Shown here piece after piece: positions 33,453-44,496 of a stretch of DNA of 64,000 bases (position 1 is the stretch's first letter; each line of letters starts with the position of its first letter). The stretch comes from G965216695 sp965216695 (GTDB lineage: Bacteria; Pseudomonadota; Gammaproteobacteria; Pseudomonadales; Azotimanducaceae): contig OZ244212.1 in the NCBI GenBank assembly GCA_965216695.1, positions 1,364,001-1,428,000 on the forward strand, read 5' to 3'. Below the pieces are notes generated by a model. That model was given only the letters and a program-made list of their open reading frames with translations. It did no database searches and was not told where the DNA came from. The translations under genes and the position numbers were made by a program.

Positions 33453-35858
33453 CTACTGGGAAAAGTGGGTGCCTATCTCTACGCCCCACACGCGCGGCGG
33501 ACCGTAGTTCGAGAACGTCCACAATACCCCTACGGCCTGCGACGCGGTCTTGTAGCGATCGTCCGTCAGGTTCTTCCCGAAAACCGACACGTAGAAACGA
33601 TCCTGCGCGTCCGTCCAGGTAACACTCGCGTTGATGATCGAGCGTTCCTCGAGAATGGTATCGAATGCTTCACCGATGTCGTCGTTGTAGTAGTAGGTAT
33701 TCTCGTCTTCGTAGTTGAAGTTGGCGTTGAACCTCAGACGTCCGGACGCTCCGATGTCATGATCGTAGGTGACGTCGATTCCAGCCGTGATCTCGGGTGA
33801 TCGCACAACATCTCGACCTGAGAAATCTTCGAGTACGCCGTCGCGGTTGCGATCGAACACGAATTTGTCGTATTCCGTGTCCAGCCAGCCCAGATTTGCG
33901 CGTACCGTCAGGTTAGCGCTAACGAGCGCCATGAATTCGAGCTCGATTCCCTGCGCGTCCACTTCCGCAGCATTGAATGTACGCGTTTCCTGGAAAGCAG
34001 TGCCCGGCACGGATACGACCGTACTGCGCTGGAAGTCCTCGTAGTTCACACTGAAGTACGTGGCGTTCAGCCGCACCCGATTGTCGGCCAGGTTGGTCTT
34101 TACGCCGACCTCGTAGCTGGTGGCAAACTCCGGATCGTAGGCCTGCACCGGGAAATTCGCGAACCCGCCCGATCCCGCCTGGTCGTTGTAGCCTCCGCTC
34201 TTGAAACCACGGGAAATCGTTGCGTAGCCGAAGACATCTTCGTTGAAGTGATACGACCCCGTAACCCGCCACGTAGGCTCCGACCAATCTTCGTCGTCTT
34301 CGCGAACGAACGTAGATGCGAGCGAGAAGTCCGCGCCATCAAGCGGCTCGTCGAAGGTTCCGCCCGGAAAAATCAACAGCGTCGGCAGTCCTTCGCGGGC
34401 GATGTAATCTTTCTCTTCATAGGTGTATCGCGCGCCGAGCCCCAATTGGAACCGGTCGGTAACATCGATCGTAACGTCCGCAAACGCAGCATACGCGGTC
34501 GCGTCCTGACGATTGCAGAGCAACAACGGGTTGTCGTTGTCCAGCACACCGGGCACCGCCGAGCCGAAAAACTCCAACAACCCGAGCTGCTGCAGCACGC
34601 AGAATTCCACGTCGTTCGTCTGGTAGAACCCGCCGACGACGTAGTTGAACTGACCATCCAGATCCGATGCGATGCGGCCTTCGATCTGTAGCGTCTCCCG
34701 GTCATCGTCACGCGTTGCCGCAAAGAAACTTTCGTACGCGGTGCCCAGATACTCGCTCGGCAGGCGCGAGTCCTGTTCGCGATACCCGATCAATCCGTAC
34801 AGTGTGTGGTTGTCCAACTCGTACTCAGTGTTCAGGTAGATTCCGAAGACGTCCACCTCCTGCTCGTCGTCCAGATTGACGACACTGCTGCGGTGAATGC
34901 CGGCCTGGTCGATCGGGTCGCCGCTGGTGACGCCCGGAAAGCCGAAGAGCGTCGCGAGCTGCCCGGCACCGGCCGGGGTGTCGTTGACCACAGGCAACGG
35001 ATCGCTGCGGTCCTTGATCAGCTCCAGTTGGCCCACGACCGTCCAGCGCTCCGTGGGTTCCACCAGCAGCTTCGCTCGGCCGGAGAAAATGTCCTTGCCG
35101 CCGACGTTGTCTCCGTCGCCTGCAACCGGCGACCCGTCGGCCAGACCCGCATCGCCAAGTCCCGCTCCGAAGAGGTCGATTGGATTGTCGACCTTACCGT
35201 TCTCGTAGTAGCCGTCGCTCTTCTGGTAAATGCCGGCGAAACGGAACGCCGCGCGCTCGCCCAACGGAAAGTTGACCGCCCCGCGCGCCTTCACGTCGTC
35301 GAACTTGCCGTACTGGATACTCGCGTCAACGCTGGTGGTGTCCAGTTCCGGCCGTTTCGTTCGAACCACCACTGCACCCGCGGTCGTGTTCTTACCGAAG
35401 AGTGTCCCTTGCGGACCGCGCAGGACCTCGACGGCTTCGATGTCGAACGGTTCGAGCAACTGGGTCTGCACATGTGGAACGACGAAGTCGTCTACGATCA
35501 CGCCAACCTTCGGATCGAAGTACACGATGATGTCCGTCTCGGCAGCGCCGCGCATGGCGAACGACGCCGCGTTGAAACCGGTTACGGTTGCCGCGGAAAA
35601 GTTCGGCACATACAGCGCAATCTCGCCGATGTCCTGCGCAAACAGCTTGCTGAACTCCTCGCCGTTGACCGCAGAAACCGCCACTGGCGTGGTTTGTACG
35701 TCGGTTTCAGTTCGCCGCGTTGCGGTGACCACGATTTCCTCAAGTACCATTTCCTGAGCGAATGCGGCGGGGAAAACCGCGCCCGCTGGCACCGCGAACG
35801 CTACGAGCAGGGCATGCGCAAGCGTCCGGGTGCGGCCGGATGACCGATCAGCTTTCAT
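33453..35858 (-). CDS. TonB-dependent outer-membrane receptor
   Basis: 801 residues with a signal peptide (~35 residues, AFAVPAGAVFPAAFAQE), a TonB box and plug (EEIVVTATRR, and later NTTAGAVVVRTKRPELDTTS), then a 22-strand barrel with repeated acidic loops. The ribosome site is GGAGAGA. The C-terminus is GVEIGTHFSQ, not the usual Phe/Trp end but a similar beta strand. The substrate could be a carbohydrate, siderophore or other organic compound; nothing adjacent decides it. A perfect palindrome lies 28 bp upstream. Confidence 0.92.
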   Translation of the reverse strand: MKADRSSGRTRTLAHALLVAFAVPAGAVFPAAFAQEMVLEEIVVTATRRTETDVQTTPVAVSAVNGEEFSKLFAQDIGEIALYVPNFSAATVTGFNAASFAMRGAAETDIIVYFDPKVGVIVDDFVVPHVQTQLLEPFDIEAVEVLRGPQGTLFGKNTTAGAVVVRTKRPELDTTSVDASIQYGKFDDVKARGAVNFPLGERAAFRFAGIYQKSDGYYENGKVDNPIDLFGAGLGDAGLADGSPVAGDGDNVGGKDIFSGRAKLLVEPTERWTVVGQLELIKDRSDPLPVVNDTPAGAGQLATLFGFPGVTSGDPIDQAGIHRSSVVNLDDEQEVDVFGIYLNTEYELDNHTLYGLIGYREQDSRLPSEYLGTAYESFFAATRDDDRETLQIEGRIASDLDGQFNYVVGGFYQTNDVEFCVLQQLGLLEFFGSAVPGVLDNDNPLLLCNRQDATAYAAFADVTIDVTDRFQLGLGARYTYEEKDYIAREGLPTLLIFPGGTFDEPLDGADFSLASTFVREDDEDWSEPTWRVTGSYHFNEDVFGYATISRGFKSGGYNDQAGSGGFANFPVQAYDPEFATSYEVGVKTNLADNRVRLNATYFSVNYEDFQRSTVVSVPGTAFQETRTFNAAEVDAQGIELEFMALVSANLTVRANLGWLDTEYDKFVFDRNRDGVLEDFSGRDVVRSPEITAGIDVTYDHDIGASGRLRFNANFNYEDENTYYYNDDIGEAFDTILEERSIINASVTWTDAQDRFYVSVFGKNLTDDRYKTASQAVGVLWTFSNYGPPRVWGVEIGTHFSQ

Positions 35859-35885
35859 TATTCTCTCCAGATTGATTGATCCAAC

Positions 35886-35899
35886 ATGCGTGCACGCAT
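35886..35899. promoter_or_regulatory. 14-bp perfect palindrome upstream of the TonB receptor
   Basis: ATGCGTGCACGCAT lies 28 bp upstream of the receptor start codon on its own strand. It could be an operator. A weak stem (CGGCTC 35913-35918 and GAGCCG 35927-35932) lies further upstream. Neither is matched to a known regulator. Confidence 0.4.
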
Positions 35900-36015
35900 A
35901 GGTCGGCTCCTACGGCTCCTCTCCAAGAGCCGGCAGCAGCACTGCGAAAGACCTACGCAGCACCGGACGCGGATGCTCGTTTATCCCTAGAGAAATAGCA
36001 AGACGGCGTCGGACG

Positions 36016-37113
36016 TCAGCCGGTTAGGAGTTCCGTAGACTCAAGCGTCAACCCGAAGCCTTCTACGGCAACATAATCCACTTCGCGCCCTGCGATCGGG
36101 CGAATTCGAGTGAGTCCGAGATCGCGAAGAATTTGTGCCCCCACACCCACCTCGAGCCACTGTGCTTTGCGCTCCTCCTCCCGGCTGCCGCCGGAAAGGT
36201 TGTCGAGCGGCACACCAACGAAGCCGGACCTGAGATAGATGAGCACTCCCCCGCCGAGCGCTTCAATGCGGTCGAGGGCAACGTCCAGTAGATTGTGTTC
36301 ATGGCGCGACTGGGGACCAAACACGTCGTCGAGGAGCTTCTCGCGGTGAATGCGCACCGGCACTGAGGCGTCTTTGCGGACATCGCCGAACACCAGTGCC
36401 AGGTGTTCCGCATCTTCGAACTTGGTGCGGAACGCGTGCGCCGTGGCCGTACCGATGCGCGTATTCACCTCGAACGTGTGGGTGCGCTCCACCAGTTGTT
36501 CGCGGCGTTGGCGGTGCGCAATCAGATCGGCAATGGAGACGATCTTCAGCTTGTGCACGCGGGCGAACTCAAGCAGCTCCGGAAGCCGCTGGACTGTTCC
36601 ATCGTCATTGACGAGTTCGGCCAGGAGTCCCACGGGTGCGAGGCCCGCGAGCTGGGCCAGGTCTGTGGCGGCCTCGGTATGTCCGGACCGCACCAGCACC
36701 CCACCCTGCCGGGCGACGAGCGGGAAAATGTGCCCCGGACGCACGAAGTCGCCAGCGCCCGCATTGCTGTTCGCCAGGGCCTGCACGGTTGCGGCGCGTT
36801 CCTCGGCCGAGATTCCCGTGGTGAGCCCCTGCCGGTAGTCCACAGACACAGTGAACGCCGTGCTCATGGGCGCGTCGTTGCGACCTACCATTGGGTCCAG
36901 ATGCAACCGTTTGGCGTCGTCCTCCAGCAACGGGGCACATAGAATGCCGCTTGTGTGGCGAATCATGAAGGCCACCGCCTCCGGCGTCGCGCGCTGCGCG
37001 GCCATGATCAGATCGCCTTCGTTTTCGCGGTCGTCGTCATCGACGACCACGATCAGCTCGCCGGCATCGATGGCTTCTACGGCTTCGTCGATGGTGTTGA
37101 ATTGAATAGTCAT
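36016..37113 (-). CDS. ribBX: RibBX-type 3,4-dihydroxy-2-butanone 4-phosphate synthase with degenerate GTP cyclohydrolase II domain
   Basis: 365 residues. The first ~200 residues are a normal DHBP synthase: DDDDRENEGDLIMAAQ and RHTSGILCAPL hold the catalytic acidic and Cys residues. The second half aligns to GTP cyclohydrolase II, but the zinc Cys motif (normally EC..GDxxxSLRCDCG) is REKLLDDVFGPQSRHEH with none of the three Cys, and the catalytic EGRGIGL is SGFVGVPL. The C-terminal half is therefore probably inactive, as in RibBX proteins. It still makes the four-carbon precursor of riboflavin. GTP cyclohydrolase must come from another gene. Confidence 0.85.
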   Translation of the reverse strand: MTIQFNTIDEAVEAIDAGELIVVVDDDDRENEGDLIMAAQRATPEAVAFMIRHTSGILCAPLLEDDAKRLHLDPMVGRNDAPMSTAFTVSVDYRQGLTTGISAEERAATVQALANSNAGAGDFVRPGHIFPLVARQGGVLVRSGHTEAATDLAQLAGLAPVGLLAELVNDDGTVQRLPELLEFARVHKLKIVSIADLIAHRQRREQLVERTHTFEVNTRIGTATAHAFRTKFEDAEHLALVFGDVRKDASVPVRIHREKLLDDVFGPQSRHEHNLLDVALDRIEALGGGVLIYLRSGFVGVPLDNLSGGSREEERKAQWLEVGVGAQILRDLGLTRIRPIAGREVDYVAVEGFGLTLESTELLTG

Positions 37114-37165
37114 GGCAACGCCTCAGAGGCAGCAACTAGCCCCCCTAGCGTAGCACGGCATGTGC

Positions 37166-37597
37166 TCAATCCGGCAGCATCTCTCCGGAGCCGCCGAACT
37201 CCTTCGGCATGTCCTTGTACTTCGGCAGCCCGTCCGGCACCGACATGGATTTCTCGCCGTAGAACACGTGCATAGCACCCTGGTGCGCTTTTCCGGGAAC
37301 GACATCGAGGTAGACGTCGACCATCCCCATCGACGGGTGATCCGTAAACAGGTGTCCGCCGCATTCCCCGCAGAACTTGCGCTGACTGCCCGGTGTTTTC
37401 GCGTAGGTCCTGATCCGGTCTTCGCCTGACGTCACCTTTACGGCATCCGGGCTCCACAGACTGAATGCGTTGACGGGCGCTCCGGCCCATCCCGCGCAAT
37501 CCCGGCAGTGGCAGTAGCCCATTGCGTTGGGTTCGCCGGTAACCTCGAACTGGACCGCACCGCAGAAACAACCACCTGAATGCGTAGCCATAACCAT
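37166..37597 (-). CDS. GFA family protein
   Basis: 143 residues with the full GFA cysteine set: GGCFCGAVQFEV, YCHCRDCAGWAG, FCGECGGHLFTDH. The Cys residues bind a structural zinc. Start is ATG 37597 or the in-frame ATG 37591. It is 52 bp upstream of the ribBX gene, on the same strand, and may share a transcript. Role unknown; family members range from formaldehyde detoxification to unknown functions. Confidence 0.88.
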   Translation of the reverse strand: MVMATHSGGCFCGAVQFEVTGEPNAMGYCHCRDCAGWAGAPVNAFSLWSPDAVKVTSGEDRIRTYAKTPGSQRKFCGECGGHLFTDHPSMGMVDVYLDVVPGKAHQGAMHVFYGEKSMSVPDGLPKYKDMPKEFGGSGEMLPD

Positions 37598-37642
37598 CCC
37601 CTATGTGTTCATAGATCGACGACTAGCATAACCGGAATGATG

Positions 37643-37728
37643 GGGTGGGGTCAGAGCAAAGGGACAGATCAAACGGGCAGCGTCATGACGCTGCCCGTTT
37701 GATCTGTCCCTTTGCTCTGACCCCACCC
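37643..37728. repeat. 86-bp perfect palindrome (giant hairpin), REP-like
   Basis: The arms of 43 bp are exactly complementary, centred between 37685 and 37686 (CGTCA/TGACG). The outer part GGGGTCAGAGCAAAGGGACA (37647-37666) is also found in the second palindrome at 39998-40082. It lies between the divergent GFA gene and katG. The sequence style is that of REP-like elements spread by RAYT transposases in gammaproteobacteria. Confidence 0.75.
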
Positions 37729-37730
37729 TA

Positions 37731-37800
37731 GATTCAATAGCCTATGTTTATGGATTCAATCTTTTTATTCGATTTCAATTATCTTTCGTCCTAGGCTAAC
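37731..37800 (+). promoter_or_regulatory. AT-rich katG upstream region with GATTCAAT repeats
   Basis: The sequence is markedly AT-rich against its GC-rich surroundings. GATTCAAT occurs at 37731-37738 and 37753-37760, 22 bp apart, and GATTTCAAT at 37771-37779. OxyR is a known regulator of katG and binds long AT-rich half-site arrays, but no clear OxyR consensus was verified by eye. Confidence 0.4.
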
Positions 37801-37834
37801 GTCTCTATCCAACAGTACAGCGATGGAGACTCCG

Positions 37835-39988
<2,154 letters not shown>

Positions 39989-39997
39989 CGCGAGTGG

Positions 39998-40082
39998 CAA
40001 CCTGGGGTCAGAGCAAAGGGACAGATCAACCTGGGGTCAGAGACCCCAGGTTGATCTGTCCCTTTGCTCTGACCCCAGGTTG
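39998..40082. repeat. 85-bp inverted repeat with 3-bp loop, REP-like, downstream of katG
   Basis: Left arm 39998-40038 and right arm 40042-40082 are complementary over 41 bp. The arms contain the same GGGGTCAGAGCAAAGGGACA core as the palindrome at 37643-37728, plus an internal copy of CCTGGGGTC. A partial third copy of GACCCCAGGTTG follows to about 40099. It begins 10 bp after the katG stop. Confidence 0.75.
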
Positions 40083-40104
40083 TTCTGACCCCAGGTTGTT
40101 GATC

Positions 40105-40181
40105 TGGCACACCCGGTAGGACTCGAACCTACAACCCCCAGGTTCGAAGCCTGGTGCTCTATCCAGTTGAGCTACGGGTGC
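40105..40181 (-). tRNA. tRNA-Arg (anticodon TCG)
   Basis: On the minus strand the gene starts GCACCCGTAGCTCAACTGGA, has the anticodon loop CTTCGAA with anticodon TCG (decodes CGA), a normal T-loop GGTTCGAGTCC, an acceptor stem closing with GTGT, and an encoded CCA end at 40105-40107. The acceptor pair 1-72 is a G-U wobble. It faces katG with its 3' end. Confidence 0.95.
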
Positions 40182-40244
40182 GCGGTCAGAAGCGCGGCGG
40201 ATTATAACGCCGCGACGCCAGATGCCAATCCACCGGGCCGAGGC

Positions 40245-41939
40245 TCAGGAACGCAACAGGCGCCCCGGGAGCGCACCGCTGTGCTCGTTGTCGGACAACA
40301 GCACCTCGCCGTTCACGATCGTGTGCGCAATCCCGTCTGCGGTCTGCTTCAACCGTTTCGCGCCGGCCGGAAGATCGTGCACTACTTCAGGCAGTCGAGC
40401 GCCGACGGTGTCGGGGTCGAACACGACGAGGTCTGCGGCCATGCCCTCCCGAATCAGCCCGCGATCGTGGAGCCCCCACAACGTAGCGGTGTTGTAGGTA
40501 ATCTGCCGAACCGCCTCTTCGAGCGTAAGCGCTTCTTTTTCCCGCACCCAGTAGCTGAGCAGATGCGTCTGCAGTGACGAATCCATGATCTGCGCGACGT
40601 GCGCCCCGGAATCGGAAAACGTGACGACGCTACGCGGGTGCCTGATCATCTCGATCACGTCGTCCTGATTCTCATTTGCAATGGGCTGGCGGAAAAACAC
40701 ATCAAAATCGTGCTCCAGCGAAAGGTCCAGCATCAGTTCCGCCGGATGCACGCCCCGCTGGCGTGCAAGCTCCGCCATGCTCGGCTGGTCGTAGTTCATA
40801 TCAGACATCGGATAAACCCAATCCCATTCCGGCGGGCGCGCTTCGGCGCCCACGACGCGGGGACCCGTGTACTCGCGACTGGCCACGTCCACGAGCTGGC
40901 GGCGCAGGTCTGCATCCCGCAGACGTACCTTCTGTTCCTCGAGCGGGAGCGCGCGAAGATCGCGCCACACATCCCAGCCATCAAACGGCGTGTGTGCTTT
41001 GAAGCTCAACAGCACGTTGAGCGCTCGCGAGTGCACCTGAGCGTACATCCGCCCACCGGCGTCCGCCGTTTCGTTCAGAAGGTCGAAGTACGGCCGCCAG
41101 AAATCCGGTGCAATGCGCACGCTGAACATTCCCCACGTCTGCGTCACACCGGATTCCACGGCCAGGTTCTTCAATCGATCAAAGTACTCGCGCAAACGTT
41201 CTGGGTTTCTGCCCGGCGCTTCACCCGCTATTTCAAAGATGCCTTTGCCGGTTTCACCCACCGCGTTGACGATGGCCCGCACCTCGTCCCACTCGGCAAT
41301 CCGACTGGCCACGGGCCGGTCGTCTGCGGTGATGTGGTTGAACGTGCGCGACGTCGAGAAGCCAACCGCACCCGCCTGCACCGCTTCCTTCGCGAGGCGC
41401 GCCATTGTCGCCGTATCGTCTTCCGTCGCCGGATCCGTGAACGCCCGCTCACCCATCACATAAGTACGCAGCGCAGAGTGGCCGATATAGCCAGCGTAGT
41501 TGATGCCTTTCGGCAGCCGGTCAACCGAATCCAAAAACTCCGGGAACGTCTCCCAACTCCAGTCTATTCCGGCAAGCATCGCGTCGCGGGAAAGATCCTC
41601 CGCACGCTCCAGATTGCGGAACACCAGGTCCGCTTCCGCTTCCTTGCACGGCGCAAGCGTAAACCCGCAGTTTCCCATCACAACGCTGGTTACGCCGTGG
41701 TAACAGGAACACGAACCGATTGGATCCCAGAACACCTGAGCGTCCATATGCGTGTGGCCGTCTACGAAACCGGGCGACACCACGCGCGCCTCAGCGTCGA
41801 TCGTGCGCCCGGCCTTGCTGCCCGCGAGGCGCCCTATGGCACTGATACGGCCTTCCGTAACACCGATGTCTGCCCGATAGCGCGCGCCACCCGAACCGTC
41901 CACGACGGTCGCATCTTTGATCAACAGGTCGTAGGCCAT
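40245..41939 (-). CDS. N-acyl-D-amino-acid deacylase family amidohydrolase
   Basis: 564 residues with the amidohydrolase start PGFVDGHTHMDAQVFWDP and the D-aminoacylase segment YHGVTSVVMGNCGFTLAPC, where the Cys and metal-binding residues are characteristic of N-acyl-D-amino-acid and N-acyl-D-glutamate deacylases. The C-terminal metal-binding Asp region (VTFSDSGAHVAQIMD) is present. It hydrolyses N-acyl D-amino acids or related ureas. It is 27 bp upstream of nothing on the same strand except the asparaginase gene (gap 27 bp), so both may be one transcript acting on D-amino acid or amide nitrogen. Confidence 0.9.
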   Translation of the reverse strand: MAYDLLIKDATVVDGSGGARYRADIGVTEGRISAIGRLAGSKAGRTIDAEARVVSPGFVDGHTHMDAQVFWDPIGSCSCYHGVTSVVMGNCGFTLAPCKEAEADLVFRNLERAEDLSRDAMLAGIDWSWETFPEFLDSVDRLPKGINYAGYIGHSALRTYVMGERAFTDPATEDDTATMARLAKEAVQAGAVGFSTSRTFNHITADDRPVASRIAEWDEVRAIVNAVGETGKGIFEIAGEAPGRNPERLREYFDRLKNLAVESGVTQTWGMFSVRIAPDFWRPYFDLLNETADAGGRMYAQVHSRALNVLLSFKAHTPFDGWDVWRDLRALPLEEQKVRLRDADLRRQLVDVASREYTGPRVVGAEARPPEWDWVYPMSDMNYDQPSMAELARQRGVHPAELMLDLSLEHDFDVFFRQPIANENQDDVIEMIRHPRSVVTFSDSGAHVAQIMDSSLQTHLLSYWVREKEALTLEEAVRQITYNTATLWGLHDRGLIREGMAADLVVFDPDTVGARLPEVVHDLPAGAKRLKQTADGIAHTIVNGEVLLSDNEHSGALPGRLLRS

Positions 41940-41966
41940 CGGTTTTCCTCCCGGTTTTGAACGAGT

Positions 41967-42587
41967 TTAGCACTCAACAAAACGATTTTTCTCTCGGTCC
42001 TTGCGCACTCGGGACGCGTCGAACACCTGCCCGTTCATCGCGATGTAGGTTCCAGCAGGCAGGCTCTGCGCCGCCGCAAACGCCATCCCCACGTTGAACG
42101 TCGCGTCGGTCCGAGCGAACCGGGCCGGCGCGAGGGCTCCCGTCAACACCACCGTTTTTGCATCCAGAGCGCCAAGCGCACGCGCCGTGTCGGTCATCGT
42201 GTCGGTCCCGTGGGTAATCACCACCAGGCGCTCCGGTGCCTGTGCCACGGCATCGCAGATGCGGTCGCGGTCGGCGTCGGTCAGCTCAAGACTGTCCTTG
42301 CGGAGCAATCCGAGGATGCGATACGGCTGATGCACATGCGCCTCGCGCAGCAGTTCTCCCACCACACTGTCGCCCACTTCGAATTCGCTGAGTTCGTCGA
42401 AATACACCTTGTCGATAGTGCCACCGGTGGTCACCACCAGCACCGGCTCGCCGAAACGCGCGGGCACCTCCGAATCGCGGTCCCCGCGCCCCTCCGCTTC
42501 CCCCGATGCGCCTGATTGTCCTCGTCGGGTCAACGTACCCTCCTGCTCGCGCGCTACTGCTCCGCCAAAGACGTCGGCAGACCTCAA
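41967..42587 (-). CDS. L-asparaginase family protein (N-terminal domain type)
   Basis: 206 residues. Residues ~50-200 carry the type I/II asparaginase N-terminal domain: VTTGGTIDKVYFD (nucleophilic Thr), and THGTDTMTDTA (second catalytic Thr-Asp). There is no C-terminal asparaginase domain, so it is a short member, perhaps dimerising differently. The first ~40 residues are Gly/Arg rich and the true start may be further in. It lies 27 bp upstream of the D-aminoacylase gene in the same direction. Confidence 0.8.
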   Translation of the reverse strand: MRSADVFGGAVAREQEGTLTRRGQSGASGEAEGRGDRDSEVPARFGEPVLVVTTGGTIDKVYFDELSEFEVGDSVVGELLREAHVHQPYRILGLLRKDSLELTDADRDRICDAVAQAPERLVVITHGTDTMTDTARALGALDAKTVVLTGALAPARFARTDATFNVGMAFAAAQSLPAGTYIAMNGQVFDASRVRKDREKNRFVEC

Positions 42588-42651
42588 TGGACGTCTGTGC
42601 GCATTGTGCCATCATCGATGATACGCGAGCGCTTAGGGTCCAGCAGAGCGG

Positions 42652-43524
42652 GTGAGCAAACACATCGTCGATACGCTGATCGAAGAGCGTGCCGAGCGCC
42701 TGCGCCAGCACCCACGCGTGTGGTCGCTCGTCAAACGGCTCGGCTATCCGCTGCTGGGCTACCGGGACGCCATCGCGATGGCAGACGCGATGCAGACTCT
42801 GAATGGCACCGACGCATTCGACTATCTGAGCACACTGCTCGCTCTGAAGACCGATACAGAAGGCGTTGCCCACATACCCCCATCAGGGGCAACGATTGTG
42901 ATGGCAAACCACCCGGCAGGGATCGCAGACGGGGTCGCGGTCTACGATGCGGTGAAATCGCGTCGGCGCGACATCACGTTCTTCGCCAATCGTGACGCGG
43001 TGCGTGCCGTGCCTGGGCTCGCAGACAACATCATCCCGGTGGAATGGATGGCCGCGCGTCGAACGCGCAGTCACACCCGGGAAACGGTGCGGCGGATGAC
43101 CGCGGCGTTCCGCGACGAACGCCTCGTCGTGATCTTCCCCTCCGGGCGCATTGCGCGGCCCACCTGGCGCGGACTGCGCGAGCAACCCTGGCAGGTTTCT
43201 GCGGTAAACCTGGCATCGCGCTATCACTGTCCGGTTATTCCGCTTCGTATCACCGCACGTAATTCGTGGCTGTTCTACTTTCTGTATCTGCTCAACGACG
43301 AGCTGCGCGACATCACGCTGTTCAACGAGCTGCTGAACAAGACGGGTTACCCCTACCGACTTCGTTTTGCGGCGCCGTTCGAGGTTACGTCCACGGATGA
43401 GCCGGAGGACGTCACGAAGGCGCTACAACAGTTTGTGTCCAGCGATCTCCGCGACACACGCAGCCGCTTGGTCCACCCGGCGATCCGCTACGCAGGAGAG
43501 GACGCTACATCCACACGGCGGTAG
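42652..43524 (+). CDS. PlsC-like acyltransferase
   Basis: 290 residues from a GTG codon. The acyltransferase motif ANHPAGIADGVA (NHPxG..D), the FPSGRI glycerol-phosphate-binding block and a final PVIPLRI block belong to the lysophosphatidic acid/LPLAT family. A membrane-associated hydrophobic segment is seen near residues 200-215. It probably acylates a lipid or lipid A-like precursor. The 3' end overlaps the convergent sucrase/ferredoxin-like gene by 37 bp. Confidence 0.85.
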   Translation: MSKHIVDTLIEERAERLRQHPRVWSLVKRLGYPLLGYRDAIAMADAMQTLNGTDAFDYLSTLLALKTDTEGVAHIPPSGATIVMANHPAGIADGVAVYDAVKSRRRDITFFANRDAVRAVPGLADNIIPVEWMAARRTRSHTRETVRRMTAAFRDERLVVIFPSGRIARPTWRGLREQPWQVSAVNLASRYHCPVIPLRITARNSWLFYFLYLLNDELRDITLFNELLNKTGYPYRLRFAAPFEVTSTDEPEDVTKALQQFVSSDLRDTRSRLVHPAIRYAGEDATSTRR

Positions 43525-44375
43525 GGGTAAACAGGTTTCTGTTCCGCGTCTCCGCAGCTTGCAAGCGCTTGCACGGGTTCGGCGCTCGGCGCTACGCAAA
43601 CGTTGTGCCCGTTGCCCGCAGAGTCCCGGAACGCCACGTGCATTGAGTGTTCGTGCGGCTGCGACGACTCAAAGCGTAGATGCTCGCGCGAAAGAAAACC
43701 CTCGGCCGCCTGCACCGGTTTCGAATAGCACGAGCGTCCGCGGAGTAGCGGCCAATGCACCGCCCCTGATTCCACCGCGCCTGCAAACGCCGGTACCGCC
43801 TCGGGTTCCACGCGCCCGTACATCACGCCGTCGGGCAGCGTCAGCACATTAGGCGCAAAGCGGTGCCCGCCCAGGTGACTGGTCTGCCACACGCGTTCTC
43901 CGGCCACTTCTCTCAGCGCGCGATACGCGGGTAATCCGAAACGGGCACAGCACAGATCGCGTTGGCCGTTGGTACACACGAGATACACCGGAGCCTCGTC
44001 GAAAGCGCCCTCACCTCGGATCACCGCGGGCAGGTCCACCGCATCGAGAAACCCATAACCGATGCCATCGAACCGCCACATCCGAGTTCCGTTCGCAATC
44101 AGCAGATGCGTACTGTCGCTGTCGATCTCCGGGCGCCGAATGAACTGCAACCGCGGTTTGAGCCCGGCCGCACGCACCAGCGCCGTCGCCCGGTCGAGCC
44201 AATCCCTGACCTCCGGCGTGAGCGCATTGTCGACCAACGCTTTGGCCCGCCACACCGGCCGATATTCCAGGCAGATCCAGACATCGACTTCATCGCTGGT
44301 ACCCAGCATTGGTTCCGACCCGCACACCCGGCTGCAGTAGCGTCGCCCATCATTCGTTCCTGACCTGTCCGTCAT
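43488..44375 (-). CDS. sucrase/ferredoxin-like family protein
   Basis: 295 residues. The thioredoxin-like [2Fe-2S] ferredoxin domain shows VCTNGQRDLCCARFGLPAY and SHLGGHRFAPNVLTLPDG, the usual Cys/His block of this family. An N-terminal CSRVCGSEP may add ligands. The family has an unclear role, with sucrase named historically for yeast. It converges with the acyltransferase gene, overlapping its end. Confidence 0.82.
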   Translation of the reverse strand: MTDRSGTNDGRRYCSRVCGSEPMLGTSDEVDVWICLEYRPVWRAKALVDNALTPEVRDWLDRATALVRAAGLKPRLQFIRRPEIDSDSTHLLIANGTRMWRFDGIGYGFLDAVDLPAVIRGEGAFDEAPVYLVCTNGQRDLCCARFGLPAYRALREVAGERVWQTSHLGGHRFAPNVLTLPDGVMYGRVEPEAVPAFAGAVESGAVHWPLLRGRSCYSKPVQAAEGFLSREHLRFESSQPHEHSMHVAFRDSAGNGHNVCVAPSAEPVQALASCGDAEQKPVYPYRRVDVASSPA

Positions 44376-44496
44376 ACTTCCACTTTTCCGACGTTCCGGT
44401 TAGGTTTCCAGTGTACCGAAGTTTCTACGACACGAGACGCGGAACGCAGCGCCGCACCGAACAAACCGATGGATACGCCATAAAGGAAGTCGCCGA

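Noticed and set aside
34806..35843. A 345-residue open frame on the + strand
   Set aside because: It is antisense to the TonB-dependent receptor and is explained by the codon bias of that gene.
37114..37165. An FMN riboswitch upstream of the ribBX gene
   Set aside because: The gap to the upstream gene is only 52 bp, too short for the RFN element, and no conserved core is visible.
37643..37728. The giant palindrome as an ordinary terminator only
   Set aside because: An 86-bp exact palindrome sharing its arm with a second element goes beyond a terminator and lacks a T-run; a repeat-element origin is more likely.
40599..41960. A 453-residue open frame on the + strand
   Set aside because: It is antisense to the D-aminoacylase gene, whose conserved motifs are unmistakable, and shows no family features itself.
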